DNA of 64,000 nt from positions 1,178,001 to 1,242,000 of the forward strand of contig NZ_QLMA01000001.1 in NCBI RefSeq assembly GCF_003259435.1, written 5' to 3'. This document shows, piece after piece, positions 27,501 through 35,183 of the stretch. Positions within the stretch are counted from its first letter, which is position 1; each line of letters opens with the position of its first letter. The position numbers and the translations under genes were made by a program. The DNA comes from Chitinophaga dinghuensis (GTDB lineage: Bacteria > Bacteroidota > Bacteroidia > Chitinophagales > Chitinophagaceae). A model generated the notes under the pieces. The model was given only the letters and a program-made list of their open reading frames with translations, did no database searches and was not told the DNA's origin.

Positions 27501-29248
27501 TGGGAGACACGAAACAATTGCCACCTACCAGCTTCTTCGATTCACTGAATAAAGAATCCGACGATGAAGATAATGTGACGGCAGACATGCAAAGTATTCT
27601 TGGCCTCTGTGATGCACAGGGAGCGCCACAACGTATGCTTCGCTGGCACTATCGCAGCAGACACGAATCACTGATCACTTTATCCAATCATGAATTCTAC
27701 GATAACAAACTGGTAATATTCCCTAGTCCCGGTACAAAGGAACAAGCCGGTCTTGTGTTCCATCATCTCCCCGATACAGCCTATGATCGCGGTAAAACGC
27801 GTACTAATCCGCTGGAAGCGGAACGTGTAGCCGATGCCGTTATTGCACATGCGAAGCATTATCCACATCAAAGTTTAGGCGTGGTGGCATTCAGTACTTC
27901 ACAGCGGGAAGCGATCAGCGATGCGCTGGAGCTCAGAAGAAAACAACATCCTGAACTGGAAAGCTTCTTCACAGGCCATGCAGATGAACCCTTCTTTGTA
28001 AAGAACCTGGAGAACGTGCAGGGAGATGAAAGAGAAGTGATCTATATCTCTATCGGTTACGGACGTACGGAGGAAGGGTATGTGGCCATGTCCTTCGGGC
28101 CACTGAACAACGATGGTGGAGAAAGACGACTGAACGTACTGATCACCCGCGCGAAAACACGCTGTGAAGTCTTTACCAATATCACTTCCGACGATATTGA
28201 TGTCAACAGAACGAAAAGTTATGGTATCCATGCGCTCAAGAATTTCCTGTACTATGCGCAGCATGGCCGACTCAATCATACTACCGAAACAGGCATGCCT
28301 GCAGATAGTCCTTTTGAAGAGAATGTAGCAGCAATGCTCACCGCCAAAGGATATCAGGTACGTAAACAAGTAGGCGCCAAAGGATTTTATATAGATCTCG
28401 CAGTAGTTGATCCGGATTATCCGGGCAGATATCTGCTGGGAATAGAGTGTGATGGCGCTGCTTATCACTCAGCCCGTTCCGCCAGGGACCGCGACAGGCT
28501 GCGGCAGCAAGTCCTCGAAGCAATGGGCTGGCGTATTCACCGGATCTGGAGTACCGACTGGTTCCACCATCCGGGCGTTGAGTTGGAACGGCTGGTGGAG
28601 GCCATCGAGTCTGCCAAAACTTATCAGGCAGCAGCTGATAAAGACGCCGCAATTGTTCAGGAAGACCTTGAAATGGAAAGAACCATTGTAGCGGCGCCTA
28701 AAGAAATTTCCCAATTGTACAGAACAGCGGAATTACCGGAAGATATTCGTCAGCAGGAACTGCATCAGGCCTCTATGGGGCAGTTGTGTAGCTGGATACA
28801 ACAAGTCGTGGAAGTGGAAAGTCCCGTTCATTTTGACGAACTGGCGCGGCGTATGGTGGAAGCGGCAGGCATTACCCGCGTAGGTCCGCGCATCCGGGAA
28901 GTATTGCGTCATGCGGTACGTCATGCGGATGCTGGTAAACGCATAAAAATTAAAGGACAGTTTCTCTGGCATACCGACCTGCCTTCTCCGGAGGTCCGTG
29001 ACCGTAGTGAACTGCCGTCTGCAGCCCGGAAAGTAAACTATATTGCAGTAGAAGAGATGGGCGTTGCGCTGGAAAAAGTGGTGAAAGATGCTGTGGCTAT
29101 ACAACCTGAAGCCGCTGTACCTTTTATTGCCCGTATGTTTGGCTTTAGTCGCGTAACAGAAGATATGAAGACCGAAATCCTCAAAGCAATTGACACCAAT
29201 GTGGAGAATAATGTAGTCCAGCTGGAAGGAGAATACCTGAAGGCATAA
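24590..29248 (+). CDS. DUF4011 superfamily-1 helicase with C-terminal Vsr/PD-(D/E)XK-type nuclease domain
   Basis: This 1552-residue protein has a DUF4011 N-terminal domain (about 1-240). A split UPF1-like SF1 helicase follows: Walker A GPPGTGKS with Lys321, a long helical insertion (about 380-880), Walker B VIFDEAS with Asp948-Glu949, then GDTKQLPP and the motif VI region LNVLITRAKTRCE. A Vsr/MTES_1575-type nuclease domain (about 1240-1340) carries Asp1269 and Glu1286-Cys-Asp1288 in LGIECDGAAYHS. A DUF3320-type winged domain lies near 1400-1460. Family members are predicted DNA/RNA helicase-nucleases, and several occur in phage-defence settings. It adjoins the accessory run. All catalytic motifs are intact. 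Confidence 0.9.
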   Translation: MIGSILSRLEASRKELLDLGLRNPLLNYKLPTGKGLHIVQEQSAAIYHLLVRENKAMTFAGRAVGETANPQDLPVPTPSPEALEKGYTDTKLQTNENNITLQHKLLNTYYAARTSLEEQGVNILYISLGMLQWFETASSEEPRQAPLILVPVSLDRSNVGDRFRLKYTLEEVGENISLQAKMKAEFGIHIPELPDAEDVDINEYFNSVATAIHGFSRWEVIPDAIELGFFSFGKFMIYNDLDSGNWPAGQKPEDHPVISSLFGGGFQENSPEIPEDAFIDKETNAAELFQVVDADSSQIMAMLAVQQGRNLVIQGPPGTGKSQTITNIIADAIGRGKKVLFVAEKLAALEVVKRRLDNIYLGEACLELHSHKANKKVLHQELRRVMELGKPNAAKLQEELTMLDRTREELNDYCIAINTPIQHSGLTPQQIIGYLLQLRKDAANVPLPRITVPDINTWNAVRANQAVALAERMQACLRMIGMPSTAPFRGARLTSLLPHEQEKVQALLEETRTAVQQLEQLSINVAEWLQLPVPQQMAVAEVLADICEVIGAQPDIRGINAAHPAWTNQGHLIREILEAGQQAATLRQQYQNILIPEAWEQELLQVRQDLLAHGNKWYKFLIGSYRRSKQQLAALCLQGLPEDNTTRLQYVDDIMSCRRQDAILKENNSLVESLFGTRWEKLHSNWELLHKATDYLTDVHLRIQQGAIPAAVVECLQRQADPGRATQEKTNIRQQIANVTAKLHSVLDTLQMDEQQRLPAPSLRLDTFAGQQQTLQEWLTKLPAITHTIAWNNIATTAHQDNLECLVTTSLSWLDAGAWLKTALLKSWYEYLIEEAVRLHPELRKFNRSSHEELVRQFQRLDTLNLQYNRVRVALQHWEQMPKTEAGGQMNILKMEFNKKARHMAVRKLMQAAGWAIQAIKPVFMMSPMSIANFLPPESLEFDLVIFDEASQVRPVDALGAIMRGKQLVVVGDTKQLPPTSFFDSLNKESDDEDNVTADMQSILGLCDAQGAPQRMLRWHYRSRHESLITLSNHEFYDNKLVIFPSPGTKEQAGLVFHHLPDTAYDRGKTRTNPLEAERVADAVIAHAKHYPHQSLGVVAFSTSQREAISDALELRRKQHPELESFFTGHADEPFFVKNLENVQGDEREVIYISIGYGRTEEGYVAMSFGPLNNDGGERRLNVLITRAKTRCEVFTNITSDDIDVNRTKSYGIHALKNFLYYAQHGRLNHTTETGMPADSPFEENVAAMLTAKGYQVRKQVGAKGFYIDLAVVDPDYPGRYLLGIECDGAAYHSARSARDRDRLRQQVLEAMGWRIHRIWSTDWFHHPGVELERLVEAIESAKTYQAAADKDAAIVQEDLEMERTIVAAPKEISQLYRTAELPEDIRQQELHQASMGQLCSWIQQVVEVESPVHFDELARRMVEAAGITRVGPRIREVLRHAVRHADAGKRIKIKGQFLWHTDLPSPEVRDRSELPSAARKVNYIAVEEMGVALEKVVKDAVAIQPEAAVPFIARMFGFSRVTEDMKTEILKAIDTNVENNVVQLEGEYLKA

Positions 29249-29375
29249 TAACATTATTGAACAGGTGCTGTTATGAAAACGGACATATGTATGTAAAATT
29301 ACATGTGTTTTTCCTTGTGGGGCAGAAATGAGCTGATTGGCATAGCTGGTGTAGAAATGATCGTAAACGCATATT

Positions 29376-31772
29376 ATGATACGCAACTACCTACTCATTG
29401 CCTGGCGTAATCTGATCCGGTATCGGTTTTTTACGCTGATTAACATTACAGGTCTGGCTATTGGTCTGGCAGCATGTTGGATATTAGGGCTGTATGTGTA
29501 TCACGAAACCAGCTACGATAAATACTTTGATAAGAGTTCCCGCTTGTACAGGGTGGTGAATACAGCCAGCTGGTCTGGCGGGAACCTCAATCTGGCGCCT
29601 ACTTCAGCGCCGTTTGGGCCGGTCCTGGCCAAAGATTATGAAGAAGTGGAATCCATGACCCGCATTGTGGCAGATGGAAATAATACCCTCGAAACCAATG
29701 GAACCCGCTTCGATATAAAATCTCTCTTTATAGCAGATCCTTCTTTTTTTCAGCTGTTTTCCTATCATTTTCTGGCAGGAGACCCAGGCTCGGCAATGAA
29801 TGCGCCAGAAGGATTGGTACTGACGGAAAGTCTTGCCCGTAAAATGTTTGGCACCGTGGAAAATGCGATGGGGAAGTCGGTGGTGATTAATCCTCCGGCA
29901 GTATTTCGGGTAACCGGCGTGGTGCAGGATGTTCCTGCGAATACGCATTTCAACTTTGAGGCGGTGCGCGTATTACAGCCCGATTATCAGGCTGATGGCT
30001 GGCAGAACTTCAATATCTATACTTACCTGTTATTGAAGCAAGGGGCAAGTGCCGCTACGTTGCAGCAAAAGATGAAGGGCTTTTATGATAAATACCTGAA
30101 GGCGCATATGGGAGAGGGCGTGACCTATAACATGCTGTTACAGCCTGTGCAGGATATTCATTTACATTCCAATATGGACTATGAAATAGGGGCCAATGGT
30201 AATATCATTTATGTATACATTTTCATGTGTGCGGCAGTGCTCATTCTGCTGATCGCCTGTATTAATTATATGAATATGTCCACCGCCAGGGCGGTTTCCC
30301 GGATACGCGAGGTGGGATTACGCAAGGCGCTGGGCTCCGGCAGATGGCAGGTGGCCGGCCTCTTTATGGCGGATGCGATGATTCTTACTTTCCTCGCAGC
30401 GATATTGGCCTGCCTGACGGTGTATATCGTGTTGCCCTATTTTAATAATGTTACCGGGGTACAGTTTAATGTCTGGGATGCAGGTATGGTTCGCACTATT
30501 GCCGTTGTTTTGCTGATTACAGCCGTGACAGGACTCTTATCCGGCGCCTATCCTTCTTTGATTATGTCAGGGTTCAATATGGTGGGGAGTTTGAAAGGCA
30601 AAGCCAATATTCCTTCCCATAGCCGGTTGCGGAAAGGACTGGTGATTTTTCAGTTCAGTATTGCCATTCTTCTGACAGCCAGCGCAATGGTCGCTTACCG
30701 GCAACTGGACTACGTCATGCATACGAATATGGGCTTTAACAGGGACCAGGTGCTGACCTTTCATTTGCCTTCCGTGGAGAGCCGCAATCATATTCCAGCC
30801 ATGAAACAGCAACTACTGCAAAATCATCTTATACAAGGCGTGGCGGCTGCGAGTAATCCGCTGGGGGGGAATGATATCGGGGGCCATGGTTTTTATTTTG
30901 AAGTAGATGGCAAGCTGCCTAGTGCAACGATGTTGGCACAAAACTTCTTTGTAGATGAAGATTTCGTGAATACAATGGAACTGAAAATCCTGCAAGGAAG
31001 GAACTTCAGTGTACAGGGGGAAGGCGATCGCTATAACGGAGTACTGATTAATGAAACGCTGGTAAAGAAACTAAATTGGAAAGATCCCATTGGAAAACGA
31101 GTGGAGTTTAATGTAGATAAAGATACCAGAGTTTCACGTGTAGTCGTTGGCGTTGTAAATGATTTTCACTATTACTCCTTGCAGCATAAAATAGGGCCGT
31201 TGGTGCTGGAAATGGCGCCAGTGGTAAAGATGGAGGATAATCTCTATGTGAAAGTCAGTAAGGAAAACATTCCGGCGGCAGTTGCCCATATCAAAAAAGT
31301 CTTTTCACAATTTGACCGCGAACATACTTTTGATTACAGCTTCCTGGATGAAACTTTTGCGAAACAATATGCCAGAGAAAAAGTGCAGGAGAAAATATTC
31401 CTGGTGTTTACGGTGCTGGCGTTGTTCATTGCATGTCTGGGTTTATTGGGACTGGCGGCTTTCACTGCGGCACAGCGGAAGAAAGAGATAGGAGTGAGGA
31501 AAGTGTTGGGAGCGTCTGTTTGGGGAATAGTGAGATTACTGTCGGCCGACTTTCTGAAACTATTGCTAGTAGCGGTTTTGGTGGCGGTACCACTGGCCTG
31601 GTGGTATATGGACAGATGGTTAATGCAGTTTGCTTATCATATTGATGCCGGTCCTGGCATATTTGTACTCACCGCAGCGTTGGTGGTTATAATCGCATTG
31701 CTTACGGTGAGTTATCATGCCATTCGGTCGGCGTTAGCGAATCCGGCGCAGAGTCTCAAATCGCCTGATTGA
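29376..31772 (+). CDS. FtsX/MacB-type ABC transporter permease
   Basis: The protein has 798 residues. The N-terminus MIRNYLLIAWRNLIRYRFFTLIN precedes the first membrane helix and then a MacB_PCD periplasmic domain (about 50-260). A first FtsX domain with three helices (about 280-400), a second periplasmic domain (about 450-650) and a second FtsX domain (about 670-790, with RKKEIGVRKVLGA) follow. Such double-FtsX permeases are abundant in Bacteroidota and work with a separate LolD/MacB-like ATPase in export or lipoprotein handling. No ATPase gene is adjacent. It is monocistronic. Confidence 0.88.
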   Translation: MIRNYLLIAWRNLIRYRFFTLINITGLAIGLAACWILGLYVYHETSYDKYFDKSSRLYRVVNTASWSGGNLNLAPTSAPFGPVLAKDYEEVESMTRIVADGNNTLETNGTRFDIKSLFIADPSFFQLFSYHFLAGDPGSAMNAPEGLVLTESLARKMFGTVENAMGKSVVINPPAVFRVTGVVQDVPANTHFNFEAVRVLQPDYQADGWQNFNIYTYLLLKQGASAATLQQKMKGFYDKYLKAHMGEGVTYNMLLQPVQDIHLHSNMDYEIGANGNIIYVYIFMCAAVLILLIACINYMNMSTARAVSRIREVGLRKALGSGRWQVAGLFMADAMILTFLAAILACLTVYIVLPYFNNVTGVQFNVWDAGMVRTIAVVLLITAVTGLLSGAYPSLIMSGFNMVGSLKGKANIPSHSRLRKGLVIFQFSIAILLTASAMVAYRQLDYVMHTNMGFNRDQVLTFHLPSVESRNHIPAMKQQLLQNHLIQGVAAASNPLGGNDIGGHGFYFEVDGKLPSATMLAQNFFVDEDFVNTMELKILQGRNFSVQGEGDRYNGVLINETLVKKLNWKDPIGKRVEFNVDKDTRVSRVVVGVVNDFHYYSLQHKIGPLVLEMAPVVKMEDNLYVKVSKENIPAAVAHIKKVFSQFDREHTFDYSFLDETFAKQYAREKVQEKIFLVFTVLALFIACLGLLGLAAFTAAQRKKEIGVRKVLGASVWGIVRLLSADFLKLLLVAVLVAVPLAWWYMDRWLMQFAYHIDAGPGIFVLTAALVVIIALLTVSYHAIRSALANPAQSLKSPD

Positions 31773-31783
31773 TGGATCAGGCG
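31762..31783. terminator. Hairpin between convergent genes
   Basis: CGCCTGAT pairs with ATCAGGCG around a 6-nt loop. It overlaps the last codons of the FtsX-type permease and of ygiD, which end 4 bp apart. There is no strong T-run, so it is a weak terminator candidate. Confidence 0.4.
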
Positions 31784-32598
31784 CTTTGGAAGCAGCGCAT
31801 GCTAATGCTGGCGTTTTGAATTTCTTCGTAAGTGAATTGAATATCTTCCCCTTTATTGATGAGTCCTAAAGTGTATATCATAGGGAGATAATGGTCGTTC
31901 GTAGGGATTGATAACATCGCCTCCTGGCCCAGCGTATGATAATTGACAAGATCTTCAAACTGATGGGTCATTAGTTTTTGTTTGACTGTTTCATCAAAGG
32001 AGATGGCCCAGTCGAATGGTTTGGCATGTTGTGAAAAAACAATCTGATACAGATTATGAACGATATTTCCACTTCCCATAATCAGTACGCCTTTTTTACG
32101 AAGGGCTTTTAATTCTGCCGCCAGTTTGTAGTGGTATGCTGGTGGCTGATGGTAGTCGATGCTCAACTGAAACACGGGGATATCAGCTGCCGGATACATA
32201 TGTTTCAAAACGGTCCAGGCGCCGTGATCGAGGCCCCAGTGGTCATCTTCCACAACGGTAGTACTGGTAATCAGTTTGCCTGTTTCTTTTGCCAGTTCAG
32301 GAGCGCCGGGGGCAGGATATTGCACCTCGTACAGCGCTGGTGGGAATCCGCCAAAATCGTGAATGGTTTTAGGATGCGGTGCTACCAAAACATGGGTGCC
32401 TTTTGTCAGCCAGTGTGCCGAAATCACCAGGATAGCGCTGGGTTTATGCGGAAGGGATGTACCCATATGTCCCAATGCCTTTGTGAAAGCATTGTCGCTG
32501 ATTCCATTCATTGGGTTTCCGTGACCTATAAACATCACTGGCATCAGGTCTGTGCCAGGGAAGTTATCGCTGATATTTTTAAGTTCGTTCAGTTGCAT
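31777..32598 (-). CDS. ygiD: 4,5-DOPA dioxygenase extradiol-like protein (YgiD)
   Basis: The protein has 273 residues of the LigB-type class III extradiol dioxygenase family. Likely metal ligands are the histidine in PVMFIGHGNPMNG and those in ILVISAHWLTKGTHVL and DHWGLDHGAWTVLKHMYP. E. coli YgiD is a Zn/Fe-dependent DOPA extradiol dioxygenase; the natural substrate here could be any catechol or quinone precursor. It lies 5 bp downstream of dsbA in a probable rrf2-dsbA-ygiD operon, which suggests induction by electrophile or quinone stress (inference). Confidence 0.9.
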   Translation of the reverse strand: MQLNELKNISDNFPGTDLMPVMFIGHGNPMNGISDNAFTKALGHMGTSLPHKPSAILVISAHWLTKGTHVLVAPHPKTIHDFGGFPPALYEVQYPAPGAPELAKETGKLITSTTVVEDDHWGLDHGAWTVLKHMYPAADIPVFQLSIDYHQPPAYHYKLAAELKALRKKGVLIMGSGNIVHNLYQIVFSQHAKPFDWAISFDETVKQKLMTHQFEDLVNYHTLGQEAMLSIPTNDHYLPMIYTLGLINKGEDIQFTYEEIQNASISMRCFQSA

Positions 32599-32603
32599 AA
32601 ACG

Positions 32604-33248
32604 TTAGTTCAGATTGATATCATAAGCTTCATTGAAGCGTTGATTTATTTTCCGGATGATGGTTTCCGCCGTTTCATATCCTTGTTCAATAGGAATGAGT
32701 TTGGTGCCTTTCACCATCAGTATGGAAGGGTAGCTATGTGCGTAGGTGGCTGCTTTTTCAAAAGTGCGCAGTGTTTGTAAGCGCATAGCATCGCTGTGAA
32801 AATGTTGCAGGAACTGGTCTGCCGGGATGCCCAGGGATTCGGCGATAGCGATATAGGTATCGTCGTTGCTGAGGTCTTTACCATCTACAAAGCGGGCGTG
32901 TTGAATTGCATGGATGAATGTCAGCAGGAGTGCCGGCCATTTATCACTCACGGTCACGATTGCCCTGGAGGGTATTTCGCTATCGAGTACGCGGGAGGCA
33001 TCCTGGAGGGTACGGAAATAGACGTCTGTAAATTTCGCCCCTGTTCTGTTGGCCACCTGCAAATCATGTGATTGAATATATCTTGCCAGGTGGCTGCTTT
33101 GTGGTCTTGCATTTGAACCTGCCCACATTCCGGCAGGTAATACTTCCAGTTGGAGTTGATCTCCGTAGTGGGCCGCCAGTTTTTCCACCTGTTCACTGGC
33201 GCCATAGCACCATCCACAATAGGGGTCCATTACATAAATCAATTTCAT
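32604..33248 (-). CDS. Cytoplasmic DsbA-family thioredoxin-like protein
   Basis: The protein has 214 residues with no signal peptide. The thioredoxin-fold active site CGWC sits right at the N-terminus (Cys11 and Cys14 in MDPYCGWCYG), followed by the helical insertion of DsbA/FrnE proteins and a cis-proline loop near SYPSILMVKG. It probably acts as a cytoplasmic disulfide or glutathione-linked oxidoreductase. It lies 54 bp after the Rrf2 gene, with a candidate operator in between at 33265-33285, and 5 bp before ygiD. Confidence 0.87.
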   Translation of the reverse strand: MKLIYVMDPYCGWCYGASEQVEKLAAHYGDQLQLEVLPAGMWAGSNARPQSSHLARYIQSHDLQVANRTGAKFTDVYFRTLQDASRVLDSEIPSRAIVTVSDKWPALLLTFIHAIQHARFVDGKDLSNDDTYIAIAESLGIPADQFLQHFHSDAMRLQTLRTFEKAATYAHSYPSILMVKGTKLIPIEQGYETAETIIRKINQRFNEAYDINLN

Positions 33249-33264
33249 ATTTCGATATTTAGAA

Positions 33265-33285
33265 ATGTAATTATTAATATTACAG
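33265..33285 (-). promoter_or_regulatory. Candidate Rrf2 operator upstream of dsbA-ygiD
   Basis: ATGTAA-N9-TTACAGT matches the sites at 551-573 and 33715-33735 with one arm mismatch and the same 9-bp spacer. It sits 17 bp upstream of the dsbA start codon. Confidence 0.6.
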
Positions 33286-33302
33286 TTTGGTGTAAAAAAT
33301 TT

Positions 33303-33713
33303 TTAACCGAACTGTTGACTGAAATCAGCCAGGGTAACAAGTTGTAATTTACGGATTAAAGTGCCTTCTACCTCGGCATAGAGGTGATCCAGGTGTATAT
33401 TTATCTGTTTGCCCACTTCGCAATCGGGGTTGGGAGTGTTTCGGCTGTTTCCTAGCAGGGAGGACTGTCGTACGGCCTGGTAGATATCTGACAGGAGGAT
33501 ATTAGCGGCTGGTTTGGCAAGGGTAGCGCCGCCATTTTTGCCTTCTTTACTTTCAATCAGGCCATGGTTGCGGAGATTACTGATTTCCTTGCGTACCAGC
33601 ACTGGGTTACAGTTGATACTGCCGGCAATATGTTCTGAAGACAGCAATTCCCCTTCTGCCCTGGCCATCAGGGTCAGAATATGTAAAGAGATGGGAAATC
33701 TGCCGTTATTCAT
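33303..33713 (-). CDS. Rrf2-family transcriptional regulator
   Basis: From the ATG at 33713 the protein has 136 residues. The frame opens at a TTG at 33740, but this lies upstream of the predicted transcription start. The winged HTH is residues 10-65 (LSSEHIAGSINCNPVLVRKEISNLRNHGLI), followed by the GGATLAKPAANILLSDIYQAV wing and dimerisation helix. Only Cys35 and Cys98 are present, so the three-cysteine Fe-S cluster of IscR/NsrR types is missing. It is more like thiol-sensing YwnA/HypR-type members. A palindrome directly upstream indicates autoregulation. Confidence 0.9.
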   Translation of the reverse strand: MNNGRFPISLHILTLMARAEGELLSSEHIAGSINCNPVLVRKEISNLRNHGLIESKEGKNGGATLAKPAANILLSDIYQAVRQSSLLGNSRNTPNPDCEVGKQINIHLDHLYAEVEGTLIRKLQLVTLADFSQQFG

Positions 33714-33714
33714 T

Positions 33715-33745
33715 CTGTAATTTATGTTGTTACAGTACAAAGGTA
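33715..33745 (-). promoter_or_regulatory. Promoter and operator of the Rrf2 gene
   Basis: On the minus strand TACCTTTG (33738-33745) matches the -7 consensus. CTGTAA-N9-TTACAG (33715-33735) follows directly, in the same arrangement as at the SDR promoter (551-605): -7 element first, then the operator over the transcription start. The ATG is 2 bp beyond the operator. Confidence 0.68.
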
Positions 33746-33769
33746 CAATAAAGTCCTTAGAAAGAAAAA

Positions 33770-34204
33770 TTATCGATGGTGGCTAAGGAAGAAATAGACC
33801 ACAGAAGCGGCTATCAGCAGCATTACGATCAGCAGGATGACGCATCCGTTTTTATTAGGCTTTTTAATGGCGTGGGTGAGTCCTCTTGAAGCCAGGAGGG
33901 TATCTACATCCTGTTTGGCATGGAGGAGGGTCATCTCCTGGCCGCCAAGCTTGTTCATTTCAGTGTGGTAGTACCGGACGCCATGGATGAGGCCGTGGTT
34001 CAGACAGAGGTCTACCGCCTGATCGGCGATGGCCTTTTTTGCCTGGATCTGCGTTCTGGTGGAGGGGGAACCGGGCAGGACAGCTCTGTGGCAGTGGTTG
34101 CACACTACAATAACGTCGGAGGATTTTTTTTCAGGTACAGTGCGAATTACATCATTGCTGCCGCAAAAAGGGCAGACAGAGGCAAGGTCTTGTACAGTGC
34201 TCAT
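33770..34204 (-). CDS. Zinc-ribbon protein with C-terminal membrane anchor
   Basis: From the ATG at 34204 the protein has 144 residues; an upstream start at 34249 is possible. An N-terminal zinc ribbon CPFCGSNDV...CNHCHR (two CxxC knuckles about 18 residues apart) is followed by a helical region. A single C-terminal membrane helix (GCVILLIVMLLIAASVVYFF) makes it a tail-anchored protein. Function is unknown. It sits between Rrf2 and msrA, all on the minus strand. Confidence 0.7.
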   Translation of the reverse strand: MSTVQDLASVCPFCGSNDVIRTVPEKKSSDVIVVCNHCHRAVLPGSPSTRTQIQAKKAIADQAVDLCLNHGLIHGVRYYHTEMNKLGGQEMTLLHAKQDVDTLLASRGLTHAIKKPNKNGCVILLIVMLLIAASVVYFFLSHHR

Positions 34205-34243
34205 TAATGGAATATCAGTTTTTATAACTGATGGAAGATAACA

Positions 34244-34274
34244 AAACATTTCGGGATTAGCTCCCGAAATGTTT
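34244..34274 (-). terminator. Hairpin at the msrA stop codon
   Basis: AAACATTTCGGGA pairs perfectly with TCCCGAAATGTTT around a 5-nt loop, overlapping the end of the msrA stop codon. The T-run after it on the minus strand is short. Confidence 0.55.
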
Positions 34275-34920
34275 ATTGCTTTTTAAGATGGTCCTTGAAA
34301 ACCTTCTTAAACTTATCCAGTTTGGGCTTGATAACGAAGTAGCAGTAAGGTTGGGAACCATTCTGGTTATAATAGTTCTGGTGATAGTCTTCCGCCTTAT
34401 AAAATACCTTGAAAGGCGCGATTTCTGTCACGATAGGCTTATCATAAGCGCCAGATTCCTGCAGTTTCTTTTTGTAATATTCCGCTTTTTCTTTTTGTTC
34501 TTCGTTGTGATAGAAGATAACCGAACGGTACTGCGTACCAACGTCATTGCCCTGGCGATTCAGCTGGGTAGGGTCGTGGCTGATCCAGAAAGCCTGGAGC
34601 AGCTCATCGTAGCTCACTTTGGTGGTATCGTAAGTGACCTGGATAACTTCCGCATGACCGGTGGTGCCTTCACAAACCTGTTCGTAAGTGGGATTGGGAA
34701 CGGAACCGCCGGAATAACCGGATTCCACTTTTACCACTCCGTCCAGGTATTGAAACTGCGCTTCTGTGCACCAGAAGCAGCCACCACCGAAGGTTGCCAC
34801 CTGATAATTGCTGTTGTGCGTATTTACATCCATATCTTTTGGAACTTTTTCTTTTTTATTTTGAGCGCAGGCAAACAGCGCTAATGTTATCAGGAAAATA
34901 AATATTGAGTATTTTCGCAT
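34273..34920 (-). CDS. msrA: Peptide methionine sulfoxide reductase MsrA, lipoprotein form
   Basis: From the ATG at 34920 the protein has 215 residues; an in-frame ATG at 34938 adds six. The signal peptide with lipobox ends at Cys18 (LALFAC), so the enzyme should be exported and lipid-anchored. The MsrA signature is VATFGGGCFWCTEAQFQ, with catalytic Cys48, and later GTQYRSVIFYHN. It reduces the S form of methionine sulfoxide in proteins. There is no MsrB domain fusion. Confidence 0.95.
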   Translation of the reverse strand: MRKYSIFIFLITLALFACAQNKKEKVPKDMDVNTHNSNYQVATFGGGCFWCTEAQFQYLDGVVKVESGYSGGSVPNPTYEQVCEGTTGHAEVIQVTYDTTKVSYDELLQAFWISHDPTQLNRQGNDVGTQYRSVIFYHNEEQKEKAEYYKKKLQESGAYDKPIVTEIAPFKVFYKAEDYHQNYYNQNGSQPYCYFVIKPKLDKFKKVFKDHLKKQ

Positions 34921-35183
34921 AAGAATCAGTTTTATCATTGGTATAGCCCGACAGTATTTGTTAGACCTGAATTATGCCCAAAATTTACATCGTCTAATAT
35001 TATTTACGTGTAAAATGATACAACAGAGCAACAAGTTAAGTAACTTTAACATTCTTTTTTGCCCAGCAGCAGCGTTTTAACTTTAGCAAACAGAGAATTG
35101 TAAATGAAATTAGCGGCCATAACCAAACGTATAGCAGCACGTGCGGTGGGTGGCCTGGATTATTATTAAACACAGAAGAGAAA

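Noticed and set aside
29291..29304. ATGTAAAATTACAT upstream of the FtsX permease as a fourth Rrf2 site
   Set aside because: The spacer between the TGTAA and TTACA arms is 2 bp instead of 9, and the outer bases differ.
28733..29386. 217-codon frame antisense to the end of the helicase-nuclease gene
   Set aside because: It overlaps an intact conserved domain on the other strand, and its product has no recognisable features.
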